Assembly: GCF_002964845.1 (NCBI RefSeq)
Contig: NZ_KZ672958.1
Span: 47,765 to 86,838, forward strand
Direction of reading: 5' to 3'
DNA from: Thermus tenuipuniceus
Lineage (GTDB): Bacteria > Deinococcota > Deinococci > Deinococcales > Thermaceae
DNA: 39,074 nucleotides
Position numbers and translations under genes: made by a program. The notes beneath the pieces are model-generated. The model made no database searches and was not told the origin of the DNA. It was given only the letters and a program-made list of their open reading frames with translations. Positions 28,054 to 36,627 of the stretch are shown here, in pieces (the first letter of the stretch is position 1; the number at the start of each line of letters is the position of its first letter).

Positions 28054-29124
28054 TTAGGCCAGGGGCATTTGTCCTAGGCCCTTAGGGATGTGGGCGCAGC
28101 GGGGGTCGGCGGCCAGGTGGTCCCCGGTTTCCGCCCAGGCCCGGGCCCGGCTTCCCCCGCAAAGCTCCCGGTACTCGCAGACCCCGCACTTGCCCTTTAG
28201 AAGGGCCTTGTTGCGGAGCTCGAGGAAAAGGGGGCTATTCCGGTAGATCTCCAGAAGGGGCTTCTCCCGCACATTGCCGGCGGAGAGAGGAAGAAACCCC
28301 GAGGGATACACCTCCCCGGTGGAGGAAACGAAGACGAAGCCAAAGCCGTCGGAGAGGTGCACCCCCCGGCCTTCCCCCACCAGGGCCCCATCCTCCCCTC
28401 CTTCCTTTTTGCGGCGCTCCAGGGCCACCCGGCGGAACATGGGGCCTTCCGTGGTGCGCACCTTGAAGGGGTGGCGGCGGGAAAGATCGTAAAGGAGGTG
28501 CATCACCTCCTCGTATTCCTCGGGGGAAAGTTGCTCTAAAAGCGCTCCCCGGCCCACGGGCACCAGGAAGAAGACCTCCCAGGTGGCCACCCCTTTGGCC
28601 GCCAGGATCTCGGCGATGCCGGTGAGCTCCCCCTTGGTCTTTCGGGTCACGGTGGTGTTCACCTGGGTTGTGAGGCCCACCTCCCGGGCCCATTCCAGGG
28701 CCTGCAGGGCCAGGGCGAAGGTGCCCGGCACACCCCGGAAGCCGTCGTGGCTTTCGGGGCTTGCCCCGTCCAGGGAGATGGCCATCTGGTGCACGGAGAG
28801 CTCCTTGAAGCGCTTCACCACCTCCCGGGTGAGCCTGGGGGTGACGGCGGGGGTGATCCCCACCTTAAGGCCCAGGCGTTTGGCCTCCTCCAGCAAGAGG
28901 AAGAGGTCGGGCCGGGCCAGGGGATCCCCCCCCGTGGGCAGGAGGATGGGCTTGGGGGTGTAGGTGGCCAGCTCCTCCAAGAGCCTCAAGCCTTCCTCGG
29001 TGGTGAGTTCCCCGGGTAAGGGGTCGGGCACCGCCGAGGCCCGGCAGTGCTGGCAGGCGAGCAGGCAGGCCCGGGTCATCTCCCAGGCCACCAGGAGGGG
29101 GAAGCGGTGAAGGTCGGGCTTCAT
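28054..29124 (-). CDS. radical SAM/SPASM-domain protein, possibly haem or cofactor maturase
   Basis: The 356-residue protein begins with the radical SAM site CLLACQHC (Cys20, Cys24, Cys27), then LLPTGGDPLARPDL (GGD motif), ISLDGASPESHDGFRG, and VFFLVPVGRGA. The C-terminal SPASM region has Cys in KCGVCEYRELCGGSRARAWAETGD and DPRC, which would bind further 4Fe-4S clusters. It resembles the PqqE, NirJ and AhbC/AhbD group that acts on peptides or haem precursors. The exact family is uncertain. The ATG at 29124 sits six bases after CATCCT, possibly leaderless, although GGAGG also lies at that place. It lies 28 bases upstream of the cytochrome c start. Confidence 0.88.
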   Translation of the reverse strand: MKPDLHRFPLLVAWEMTRACLLACQHCRASAVPDPLPGELTTEEGLRLLEELATYTPKPILLPTGGDPLARPDLFLLLEEAKRLGLKVGITPAVTPRLTREVVKRFKELSVHQMAISLDGASPESHDGFRGVPGTFALALQALEWAREVGLTTQVNTTVTRKTKGELTGIAEILAAKGVATWEVFFLVPVGRGALLEQLSPEEYEEVMHLLYDLSRRHPFKVRTTEGPMFRRVALERRKKEGGEDGALVGEGRGVHLSDGFGFVFVSSTGEVYPSGFLPLSAGNVREKPLLEIYRNSPLFLELRNKALLKGKCGVCEYRELCGGSRARAWAETGDHLAADPRCAHIPKGLGQMPLA

Positions 29125-29162
29125 GCCTCCAGGATGCCGCCTGGGGGTGGGGGCAGATGTCC

Positions 29163-30158
29163 TTAGCGGGGAAGGGTGAGGCGGTAGACCAGGGTAAGGG
29201 CCTCCCCGGGTTTCAGGGAGATCTCCAGGCGGTAGCCCTGGGGCAGGTGGGTGGCCTCGGGGAAGTCCAGGCGGAAGGGCTGGGGGAAGGTTTCCGAAAG
29301 GAGGAGGGCGATGGGGTAGGGGTAGGGGTTTTTGAAGCGGGTTTCCACGCGGTAGGTGGCTTCTCTTTCGGTTTGGCTCAGCAGGCTCACCGACCGTTCC
29401 AGCCGGCCCTCGAGGTCCCGCCCTAGCCACACCTCGGCCATCTCTCCCTCAGGGGTGGCGGGAAGCGGGGCCTGGCCCAGGAAGAAGCCTTCCTCCACCA
29501 CCTCGAGGCTCCCCGGGGCCAGGGGGAAGGGTGCCTTAAAGCGGTAGCCCCGCTCCAGGGCCAGAAACCTATCCGTGCGGAAGGGTCCTTGGTAGCGGAG
29601 AAGCCGGTTTGGGCTTACCTGGGCCTTGAGGACGGGAATCTCCGCGGTGCCGGGCTCCAGCCGGCCCGGGGGCAGCGGGTAGCGGAATAGGCCAAAGGGG
29701 CTTTCCCCCGAAGGAGCCTCGGCCAAGGCCCGCATGGGTATCCCCTTGGCCTCGGCCACCCCGAGAAGGGGGGCTTCCCCAGCGAGAAGGGTGAGTTTTC
29801 TGGCTTCCAGGGGGCTTCCCTCCAGCCTAAGCCGGGCCCAGAGGGTGAGCCTTCCCTCCTCCAAGGTGTAAAAGACCTCCCCGGAAAGCCCGGTGTAAAG
29901 GTAGCGTAGGGTGGCGGGCCCTTCCCCCTGGTAGCGGAAAAGGACCGCCGTTCCCTGGTAGATGCGCTCCTTTTCCTCCACCCCAAGGAGCCTTAAGGAT
30001 CCCGGGACCATGCGGGAAAGCTTCTCCCCGGCCAAATAGACCCAGGCGGAAGGGGGAAGGAGCACGGGTTCCTTAACCTCAGCGAAGCCGGGGTAAACCA
30101 CCACCTCCTGGGCCCAGGCGGAAAGGCTCAGGAGGAAAAGGACCATGAGCTTTCTCAT
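29163..30158 (-). CDS. secreted protein, DUF4139-like
   Basis: The 331-residue exported protein has a signal peptide ([17 protein letters not shown]) and then an all-beta sequence. It ends with REATYRVETRFKNPYPYPIALLLSETFPQPFRLDFPEA...YRLEISLKPGEALTLVYRLTLPR, similar to the C-terminal part of DUF4139 proteins (YRVE.RN..P.P). I infer a periplasmic or surface protein; its function is unknown. The ATG at 30158 overlaps the MBL-hydrolase stop as ATGA. It is therefore the last gene of the lipoprotein-dxs-MBL-DUF4139 cluster. Confidence 0.8.
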   Translation of the reverse strand: MRKLMVLFLLSLSAWAQEVVVYPGFAEVKEPVLLPPSAWVYLAGEKLSRMVPGSLRLLGVEEKERIYQGTAVLFRYQGEGPATLRYLYTGLSGEVFYTLEEGRLTLWARLRLEGSPLEARKLTLLAGEAPLLGVAEAKGIPMRALAEAPSGESPFGLFRYPLPPGRLEPGTAEIPVLKAQVSPNRLLRYQGPFRTDRFLALERGYRFKAPFPLAPGSLEVVEEGFFLGQAPLPATPEGEMAEVWLGRDLEGRLERSVSLLSQTEREATYRVETRFKNPYPYPIALLLSETFPQPFRLDFPEATHLPQGYRLEISLKPGEALTLVYRLTLPR

Positions 30159-30769
30159 ACCCCCAGTCTAAGGGCCAGCGCCTCCACCTCTTCCCGGGAC
30201 AGAGGCCCTCCGTGGCCGATGTACACCTCCCTTGCCCCTAGGTCCAGGATTTTGCGCACCGTCTTTTTGGTAAGCTCTGGGTCCTCGTTGGTGAACCTTG
30301 GGGGAAGGCCCTTGCCCCTTAAGGCATCTCCGGCGATCAGGAGACCTTCCCGAAAAAGCCCCACCTGCCCCAGGGTGTGGCCGGGAAGCTCTACCACCCG
30401 CCATCCCCAGACCACCTCCCCTTCCTCCGCCGGCCTCAAGGCCTCCCGGGGGAGGGGCGGGGCCAGGTTGGCGATGAGGTGGCCCAGGAGGGGGATGGGT
30501 AGGGGCGGGCGGGGCTTTTCCTTGGTCAGGTAGGGCCACTCCCTGGGGTGGGCCAGGATGGGTAGGCCAAACCTTTTCCAAAGAGCCTGGGCCCCACCGC
30601 TATGGTCCGTGTGGTGGTGGGTGAGGAAGAGGAGCCTGGGAGGTTCTCGGAGGAGCCTTAGAAGCCTTCCCGCCTCCCAGGGAAGCCCGGCGTCCACCAG
30701 GAAGTACCCTTCCGCTACGGGAACCTTGTAAAGGTTGGCGGCGAAGGGGAGGGCCTCAAGCCCTCTCAT
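30155..30769 (-). CDS. MBL-fold metallo-hydrolase
   Basis: The 204-residue protein has the metal motif [16 protein letters not shown] (HxHxDH), a second His in [11 protein letters not shown], Asp in LLIAGDAL and a final His in VYIGHGGP, so it can bind two zinc or iron ions. It resembles small glyoxalase-II-like or RNase-Z-like hydrolases, and the substrate cannot be determined. The start at 30769 lies inside dxs, a 14-base overlap, and its end overlaps the next gene by four bases. It is therefore translationally coupled on both sides. No signal peptide. Confidence 0.9.
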   Translation of the reverse strand: MRGLEALPFAANLYKVPVAEGYFLVDAGLPWEAGRLLRLLREPPRLLFLTHHHTDHSGGAQALWKRFGLPILAHPREWPYLTKEKPRPPLPIPLLGHLIANLAPPLPREALRPAEEGEVVWGWRVVELPGHTLGQVGLFREGLLIAGDALRGKGLPPRFTNEDPELTKKTVRKILDLGAREVYIGHGGPLSREEVEALALRLGV

Positions 30770-32603
30770 AGGTGGGAGGGACGCCCATTTCCTCCAGGGC
30801 CTTCCGGATGCCCTCGGGGTCGATCCCTGCCTGGCGGTGGAGGCTGGGGATGGAGCCGTGCTCCAGGAAGCGGTCGGGCAGGCCCAGGACCTTCACCTGG
30901 GGTTTCAAGCCCATCTCGTTTAGGGCCTCGAGGACCGCGCTCCCAAACCCCCCCATCCGCTGGTGGTCCTCCACGGTGAGGAGCCGGTAGCGGGCAAGCG
31001 CCTTTAGCATCTCCCGGTCCAAGGGCTTGAGGAACCGGGCGTTCACCACCCCGATCCTGGGGTCATCCGAGGCGGCCTCGAGGGCGTAGCGTAGGGTCTT
31101 GCCGAAGGCCAGAATGTAGGCCTCGGTGCCCTCCTTGAGCACCTCCCACCGGCCCCAGGGGATCTCGGGCCAAGCGCCCTCCGGGGCCCGTTCCACGTTG
31201 TCCCGGGGGTAGCGGATGGCGATGGGCCCTCCGATCTCTAAGGCCTTCTTCAACATGGCCCTGAGCTCCAAGGCGTCCTTGGGGGCAGCGATCTGCAGGT
31301 TGGGGATGGTGCGCAGGTAGGCGATGTCAAAAACCCCGTGGTGGGTGGCTCCGTCGGCCCCCACCACCCCTGCCCGGTCTATGGCGAAGATCACGGGAAG
31401 AGCCTCTATGGCCACATCGTGGATCACCTGGTCGTAGGCCCGTTGCAAAAAGGTGGAATAGATGGCCACGATGGGCTTAAGGCCCCGTAGGGCCATGCCT
31501 GCCGCCGTGGTCACCGCCACATCCTCGCAGATCCCCACGTCCAGGTAGCGGTCGGGGTGCTCCACGGAGTAGCGCACCAGGCCCGACCCCTCCCGCATGG
31601 CCGGGGTGAGGACGAAGAGGCGGGGTTCTAGATAGGCCAGCTCCGTGACGGCATCCCCAAAGGCCTGGCTCCAGGTGTAGCCCTTGGAAACCTTCTCCGG
31701 CCTGAGGGGGTCAAAGCCCGAGGGCCCGTGCCAGTAGATGGGGTCGGCCTCGGCCACCTTGTAGCCCTTGCCCTTCCTGGTGACCACGTGGAGCAGGGTA
31801 GGACCGTCCAGCTCCTTGAGGTGTTCCAGGATGTGGATGAGCCCTTTGAGGTCGTGGCCGTCCACGGGGCCGATGTAGCGGATCCCCCAGGCGTAGAAGG
31901 GATTCTCCTGGTGGAGGATGAGCTTGGCCGCTTCCTTGGCCCGGTCCACCAAGCCGAAGAGCTTGGGGGAGATGTGCTCCAGGATGCTCCGGCCCAGCTT
32001 CTCCGCGTCCTGGACCCACTTCCTTATCTGAAGCTCTTTGAAGTACTTGTTGAGGGCCCCCACGTTTTCCGAGATGCTCATCTCGTTGTCGTTCAGGAGG
32101 ATGAGCATCCTCTTGCCCAGCTCCCCGATCTTGTTGAGGGCGGCCAGGGCCATCCCCCCGGTGAGGGCCCCATCCCCTATGACCGCCACCACGTGGTAGT
32201 CCTCCTTCGCCAGGTCCCGGGCGAGGACCATGCCCAAGGCGTGGGCCAAGGAGGTGCTGGCGTGCCCGGCGGTGATGGCGTCGTGCTCCGACTCGGAAAC
32301 CTTGGTGAAGCCGGAAAGCCCCCCTTCCTGCCTTAGAGTGTGGAAGCGGTCTTTGCGCCCGGTGATGAGCTTGTGGGCGTAGGCCTGGTGGCCCACGTCG
32401 AAGAGGATGCGGTCTTTAGGGGATTGGAAGACCCTGTGCAGGACTAGGACGAGCTCCACCGCCCCCAGGGAGCTCGCCAGGTGGCCCCCGTTTTGCGCCG
32501 TGACCCGGATGATCTCGCTCCGGATTTCCTCGGCCAAGGCCTGGAGCTCCTCGAGGGTCAGGCCCTTCAGGTCGTCTGGGCTATTCACCTTGTCCAGTAC
32601 CAT
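30756..32603 (-). CDS. dxs: 1-deoxy-D-xylulose-5-phosphate synthase
   Basis: Dxs condenses pyruvate and glyceraldehyde 3-phosphate, the first step of the MEP isoprenoid pathway that feeds carotenoids and quinones in Thermus. The 615-residue protein has [69 protein letters not shown] (thiamine diphosphate and Mg2+), [14 protein letters not shown], and [18 protein letters not shown] with the conserved Glu/Asp of the second domain. It is complete. The ATG at 32603 has GGGGGG upstream and follows the lipoprotein stop by nine bases. Confidence 0.97.
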   Translation of the reverse strand: MVLDKVNSPDDLKGLTLEELQALAEEIRSEIIRVTAQNGGHLASSLGAVELVLVLHRVFQSPKDRILFDVGHQAYAHKLITGRKDRFHTLRQEGGLSGFTKVSESEHDAITAGHASTSLAHALGMVLARDLAKEDYHVVAVIGDGALTGGMALAALNKIGELGKRMLILLNDNEMSISENVGALNKYFKELQIRKWVQDAEKLGRSILEHISPKLFGLVDRAKEAAKLILHQENPFYAWGIRYIGPVDGHDLKGLIHILEHLKELDGPTLLHVVTRKGKGYKVAEADPIYWHGPSGFDPLRPEKVSKGYTWSQAFGDAVTELAYLEPRLFVLTPAMREGSGLVRYSVEHPDRYLDVGICEDVAVTTAAGMALRGLKPIVAIYSTFLQRAYDQVIHDVAIEALPVIFAIDRAGVVGADGATHHGVFDIAYLRTIPNLQIAAPKDALELRAMLKKALEIGGPIAIRYPRDNVERAPEGAWPEIPWGRWEVLKEGTEAYILAFGKTLRYALEAASDDPRIGVVNARFLKPLDREMLKALARYRLLTVEDHQRMGGFGSAVLEALNEMGLKPQVKVLGLPDRFLEHGSIPSLHRQAGIDPEGIRKALEEMGVPPTYERA

Positions 32604-32612
32604 CTTTCCCCC

Positions 32613-33254
32613 CTAAAAGTTCTTCTCCACCAGAATGCGGCCTTCCCGGGTGCGCACCTCCCCCACCCTGGGGGAAAACCAGACTTCCCGGGCATCCTGG
32701 CCGCGCTCATCCTGGTAGACCTGTCGGATGCGGTACACCTGGAAGACCCCGGCGGGCAGGCGCACCTCTCGCTCCTCCAGCACCTCCATGGTATAGCTCA
32801 GGCCCCCCTGGGCCAGGGGTTCCCGTCCCCCGGGGGTGAGGAGCTCCACCCGCACCGTCACCCTGCCCCCCCAGCGGTAGCCCGCGGTTAGGAGGGCCTC
32901 CGGGGGGTACTCCAGGATGGGGGGGGTGAAGACCACCCGGGCGGAGGGGTCCTGGAAGCCCAAAAGCCGCACGCCAAAGGCCCCCACCTGCCGGTAGTAG
33001 ACCCTGTCCTCCCCCCGGCCGAAGCTTCGGAAGCGCACCGCCTCCTGCCCCTCGTAAAGGGCCGGGCCCTCCACCCGCACCTGGTAGGGGGGGGAGGAAA
33101 GGGCCTCCCCCTCGGGCACGTAGACCCACTCCAGGCCCGTGGTGGCGGGATAAAAGGCGGTTTCCTTAAGAAGGGGCCGGGCCTCGGGGGCCTGGGTGGC
33201 CTGGGGGGCACAGGCGGCCAGAAGGAGGGCGAGGGCCATAAGGTACCGCCTCAT
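32613..33254 (-). CDS. lipoprotein of unknown function upstream of dxs
   Basis: The 213-residue precursor has a lipoprotein signal (MRRYLMALALLLAACAPQ, lipobox LAAC). The mature protein is strand-rich with FYPATTGLEWVYVPEGE at the start and VFQVYRIRQVYQDERGQDAREVWFSPRVGEVRTREGR near the end, a pattern common in uncharacterised bacterial surface lipoproteins. I chose the ATG at 33254 because TAAACT lies seven bases upstream (33262-33267). This predicts a leaderless transcript that would continue into dxs. Function unknown. Confidence 0.85.
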   Translation of the reverse strand: MRRYLMALALLLAACAPQATQAPEARPLLKETAFYPATTGLEWVYVPEGEALSSPPYQVRVEGPALYEGQEAVRFRSFGRGEDRVYYRQVGAFGVRLLGFQDPSARVVFTPPILEYPPEALLTAGYRWGGRVTVRVELLTPGGREPLAQGGLSYTMEVLEEREVRLPAGVFQVYRIRQVYQDERGQDAREVWFSPRVGEVRTREGRILVEKNF

Positions 33255-33321
33255 GATACGGAGTTTACCCCTTAAGCCCCCGTGGGCCGGCCTACACTGT
33301 TCGCAAGGAGGGATGCCCGGA

Positions 33322-33984
33322 TTAGGACTGGCCAAGCTCCTTCTTGAGGCGGGAAAGCTCCTCCTCCAGATCCTTTTCCGCGGAGAGGGCGGCGAGTTCC
33401 TTGTCCAGGTCCTGGCCGTCCAGCTCCTTCAAGGCCTCGTGCCGGTCCTCCATGGAGAGGATGCGGGCCTCCATCTCCTCAAAGGCCTCGAGGGCCGGGT
33501 GGGCGTCCAGCTTGGATTCCATCCGCCGCACGGCCTCGGCGGCCTCCACCCCCTTCTTGCGGGCGAGAAGGAGCTTTTTCCTGGCCTCGGCCTCGTCGAT
33601 CTTGGCCTCGAGGGCCTTGAGCTGGGTCATGAGCCGGTTCACAAGGGCCTTCTGCTCCTCCGCCTGCTGCTTGAAGCCCTCGGCCAGGTCCAAAGCCCGC
33701 TTCCTCCGCCTCAAGGCCTCCTTGGCCAGGTCTTCCCGGCCCGCCTTCAGGGCCTCCTTGGCCTTTTCCTCCCAGAGGGTGGCCTCCTTCAGGTGGCTTT
33801 CCACCTCCCTTTCCAGGCGCTTGCCCTCGGCCATGGCGGCCGCCACCTGCTCCCGGGCCTCCTTTAGGGCTTCTTTCATGTCCTCCAGGGCCTGGTTGAT
33901 GATCTTCTCGGGGTCCTCAGCCCGGCGCAAGAGGTCGCTCAGGTTGGCCCGGATGAGGCGGCTTAGGCGGTCCAGTAGGGTCAT
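33322..33984 (-). CDS. PspA/IM30-family membrane-stress protein
   Basis: PspA-family proteins are ESCRT-III-like coiled coils that bind and protect stressed inner membranes. The 220-residue protein starts MTLLDRLSRLIRANLSDLLRRAEDPEKIINQALEDMKEAL, the conserved amphipathic first helix and PEK motif. A long coiled coil rich in Lys, Glu, Ala and Arg follows, to about residue 205. The ATG at 33984 is preceded by GGAGGG. A CATACT near 34004-34009 (minus strand) is a likely -10. It diverges from the tetR operon, so the promoters are about 40 bases apart. Named pspF-type regulators are not seen. Confidence 0.9.
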   Translation of the reverse strand: MTLLDRLSRLIRANLSDLLRRAEDPEKIINQALEDMKEALKEAREQVAAAMAEGKRLEREVESHLKEATLWEEKAKEALKAGREDLAKEALRRRKRALDLAEGFKQQAEEQKALVNRLMTQLKALEAKIDEAEARKKLLLARKKGVEAAEAVRRMESKLDAHPALEAFEEMEARILSMEDRHEALKELDGQDLDKELAALSAEKDLEEELSRLKKELGQS

Positions 33985-34021
33985 GGTTTTCCCTCCTAGG
34001 TTGAGTATGCCACACCTGCCC

Positions 34022-34072
34022 TTGACCCTGGGGGAGAAAGGGGGTAGGCTTGCGCTGTAAGTATGCACTTAC
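34022..34072 (+). promoter_or_regulatory. tetR promoter with operator over the start codon
   Basis: TTGACC (34022-34027) and TAGGCT (34045-34050) are 17 bases apart. The palindrome GTAAGT-ATGC-ACTTAC (34057-34072) begins about where the transcript would start and contains the tetR ATG (34063-34065). This fits autorepression by the TetR protein. Some TetR regulators of ABC exporters bind AAGT/ACTT-containing palindromes, so the type is plausible. Confidence 0.65.
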
Positions 34073-34689
34073 TTGCAGGGCCGGAGGGCCAAGGCTGGGG
34101 CAAGGATCCGGATCGCGGGCTACTTTTGGCGGCCCTGGAGCTTTTGGCCGAGCGGGGTTACCGCGGGGCCACCACCAAGGAGATCGCCCGGCGGGCCGGG
34201 GTGAACGAGGTAACCCTCTTCCGGCGTTTCGGTAGCAAGGAGGCCCTTTTACGGGCAGCCCTTTCCCACTTTATCCCGGTGGGGTTTCTGGAACGCCTCC
34301 CCGCGGAGGAGGCTCCCTTGGAGGAGGGCTTGAGGCAGCTTTTAGAGGCCTACCTGGACCTCCTAAAGGCCCACCAGGCCCTTCTGCCCAAGCTGCTTGC
34401 CGAGCTTCTGCGCCACCCGGGGCTAAGGGGCGCAGGACCTCCGGAGGGCATCCTGGGTGTCTTGGAAAGGGCGGTGGGTTTCTTCCGTGCCCAGCAGCGG
34501 AGGGGTCTTCTCCGGTCCGATGAGCCTCCCGAGGAGATGGCCTTGGCCTTTGTGGGACCCTTGATGGCCCGCTTCCTTCTGGGGGAGGCTTTGGGGGTGT
34601 ACCTCCCCCTGGACCAGGAGGCCTATCTGCGGGGATACCTGGAGGGCAGATATGGTGCAGGCAGAGAAGGTCAGTCGGGGCTTCGGTAG
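34063..34689 (+). CDS. TetR/AcrR-family transcriptional regulator
   Basis: The 208-residue repressor has an N-terminal helix-turn-helix, LLAALELLAERGYRGATTKEIARRAGVNEVTLFRRFGSKEALLRAALSHF (about 20-70), as in the TetR family. A helical C-terminal ligand-binding domain (about 75-200) follows; no ligand can be named. It is the first gene of the operon and overlaps the ABC ATPase by 38 bases. An ATG at 34063 inside the palindromic operator is the natural start, since the frame then runs straight into the helix-turn-helix. It most likely represses its own operon. Confidence 0.92.
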   Translation: MHLLAGPEGQGWGKDPDRGLLLAALELLAERGYRGATTKEIARRAGVNEVTLFRRFGSKEALLRAALSHFIPVGFLERLPAEEAPLEEGLRQLLEAYLDLLKAHQALLPKLLAELLRHPGLRGAGPPEGILGVLERAVGFFRAQQRRGLLRSDEPPEEMALAFVGPLMARFLLGEALGVYLPLDQEAYLRGYLEGRYGAGREGQSGLR

Positions 34690-35509
34690 CGTCAGGGCCT
34701 TGGACCGGGTGAGCCTCGAGGTGCGCCCCGGGGAGGTCTTCGGCCTCCTGGGGCCCAACGGGGCGGGGAAGACCACCTTGGTGCGGATCCTCACCGGGGT
34801 TCTCAAGCCCGATGGGGGAAGGGCCTGGGTGGCGGGGTTGGAGGTGGGAAGGGAACCCCACCGGGTGAAGGCCAGGATCGGCTACGCTACCCAGGAGCAG
34901 AGCGTCTACCGGGACCTTACCGTGGGGGAGAACCTGCTCTTCCGGGCCCGGCTTTACCGGCCCAAGGAGGCCGGCCTCTTGGCCAAGGAGGTTCTGGAGC
35001 GCTTCGGCCTCCTGCCCTACGCCAAGGCCTTGGCCGGGCATCTTTCCGGGGGATGGCGGCAGCGCCTGGCCCTGGCCCAGGCGGTGGCGCACCGACCCGA
35101 GGTCCTTTTCCTGGATGAGCCCACCACCGGCCTGGACCCCCTTTCCCGGAGAAGCGTCTGGGAGCTCATCCACCAGGAGGCGGAGAGAGGGGCGGCGGTT
35201 TTGGTCACCACCCATTACATGGACGAGGCGGAGCGTTGCCATCGCCTGGCCTTGCTCTTTGGTGGCCGGGTGCTGGCCACGGGCACACCCCAGGAGCTAA
35301 AGGCCTTGGCGAAGGCCAAGGCCCGCTTCCTCTATGCCCCAGGGCTTTCCCTTAAGGAGGCCCGGGGGATGCCTGGGGTCCTCGAGGCCTGGCCGAGCGG
35401 AGCCGGGGTCCGGCTCATCGCCCGGAGGGAAGCTCCCTTGGGGGGATTGGAGGAGGTGGAGCCCAGCCTGGAGGACGTCTTCACCCTTCTTACCAAGGAG
35501 GCTTTATGA
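34652..35509 (+). CDS. ABC transporter ATP-binding protein
   Basis: The 285-residue ATPase has Walker A GPNGAGKTTLVRIL (Lys40), signature HLSGGWRQRLALAQAV, Walker B VLFLDEPTTGLDPLS, and the H-loop TTHYMDEAERC. The family is the ABC-2 (drug/lipid/polysaccharide export) group. The C-terminal region after about 215 shows LYAPGLSLKEAR...LEEVEPSLEDVFTLLTKEAL, typical of DrrA/CcmA-like exporters. It starts in the tetR end, and its stop overlaps the permease start as ATGA, so both are stoichiometrically coupled. Confidence 0.95.
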   Translation: MVQAEKVSRGFGSVRALDRVSLEVRPGEVFGLLGPNGAGKTTLVRILTGVLKPDGGRAWVAGLEVGREPHRVKARIGYATQEQSVYRDLTVGENLLFRARLYRPKEAGLLAKEVLERFGLLPYAKALAGHLSGGWRQRLALAQAVAHRPEVLFLDEPTTGLDPLSRRSVWELIHQEAERGAAVLVTTHYMDEAERCHRLALLFGGRVLATGTPQELKALAKAKARFLYAPGLSLKEARGMPGVLEAWPSGAGVRLIARREAPLGGLEEVEPSLEDVFTLLTKEAL

Positions 35510-36627
35510 ACCGCATCCTGGCCCTGGCGGAGAAGGAGTTCTTGCAGATCCGGAGGGACCACGTCCTGCCGCGGCTCATCGTGTTGCTCCCCAGCCTCAT
35601 GCTCCTCCTCTTCGGCTACACCATCAACTTCACCTTGAAGGGCATCCCCTTGGCGGTTTACGACGCTTCCCAGGACCGCATCAGCCAGACCCTCCTGGAG
35701 GAGCTCGCCAAGGAGGACCGCTTCCGCCTGGTCCACCGGGCGGCAAGCCCGGAGGCGGTGGTGCAGGCGGTGGACCGGGGCCAGGCCCGGGTGGGCCTGG
35801 TGGTGCCCGCGGGGGCTTTGGAGAAGGTGCGCCGGGGGGAGAGCCTGAGCCTGGAGGTCTACGTGGACGGCACCGACCCCAACTTCGCCTTCCAGGCCCA
35901 GGCGGCCTTGCGGAAGGCCATCCAGGAGGTCAACGCTCGCATCCTCTTGGGCCGGGCCATGGCGGGGGAGGGTGTCTTGCCCCCTTTGAGCCCCAGCCTC
36001 CACACCCTCTACAACCCCGAGAACAGGACCGCCTGGTTTATGATCCCCGGCATCATCGGCCTGGTGCTCACCATGTTCACCGTCCTCCTCACCGCCCTCT
36101 CCATCGTGAGGGAGGTGGAAAGCCGCATGATGGAAAGCCTCCTCGCCTCCCCCGTGCGTCCCCACGAGATGGTGCTGGGGAAGGTTCTGCCTTACCTCTT
36201 CATCGCCTTTGGAGTGGCCCTTCTGGTGCTGGCCCTGGGGCACTGGGTCTTTGGGGTCCCGGTGCGGGGGAGCCTGGCCCTGCTCCTCTTGGCCATGTTC
36301 CTCTTCGTTCTGGGCTCGTTGGCCGCAGGGGTGCTCATCTCCACCCTGGCCCGGACCCAGGTGCAGGCGGTTTTCGGCACCTATGCCTACGCCTTTCCCA
36401 CCATCTTCCTTTCCGGCTTCGTCTTCCCCATCGACGGCATGCCCCGCCTCTTCCAACTCCTCTCTTACCTGGTGCCTGCCCGCTACCTGATAGAGGTCCT
36501 CTGCGGGGTGATGCTGAAAGGGGTAGGGTTTGGCGTGCTTTGGCCCCACCTTTTGGCCCTGGCCCTCTTCTCGGGGCTGGTGCTCTTTCTGGCCTCCGCG
36601 CGCTTTCAGAGGCAGGTGGCGGTATGA
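35506..36627 (+). CDS. ABC-2 type transporter permease
   Basis: This is a 373-residue inner-membrane permease with an N-terminal span (about 19-35), a long extracytoplasmic domain (about 50-180, with PLAVYDASQDRISQTLLEEL and LEVYVDGTDPNFAFQAQ), and five C-terminal spans, from AWFMIPGIIGLVLTMFTVLLTALSIVREVESRMMESLLASPVRPHEMVLGKVLPYL onward. That conserved REVES.MMESLLASPVRP region is the ABC-2 signature of export permeases such as YhhJ. The substrate is unknown. It overlaps its partner ATPase and the downstream gene by four bases each. Confidence 0.94.
   Translation: MNRILALAEKEFLQIRRDHVLPRLIVLLPSLMLLLFGYTINFTLKGIPLAVYDASQDRISQTLLEELAKEDRFRLVHRAASPEAVVQAVDRGQARVGLVVPAGALEKVRRGESLSLEVYVDGTDPNFAFQAQAALRKAIQEVNARILLGRAMAGEGVLPPLSPSLHTLYNPENRTAWFMIPGIIGLVLTMFTVLLTALSIVREVESRMMESLLASPVRPHEMVLGKVLPYLFIAFGVALLVLALGHWVFGVPVRGSLALLLLAMFLFVLGSLAAGVLISTLARTQVQAVFGTYAYAFPTIFLSGFVFPIDGMPRLFQLLSYLVPARYLIEVLCGVMLKGVGFGVLWPHLLALALFSGLVLFLASARFQRQVAV

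Noticed and set aside
35334-36623. Upstream extension of the barrel-like protein frame through the ABC permease
   Set aside because: The signal peptide at 36624 and the ATGA overlap fix the start; the upstream part is a GC-driven open frame over the permease.
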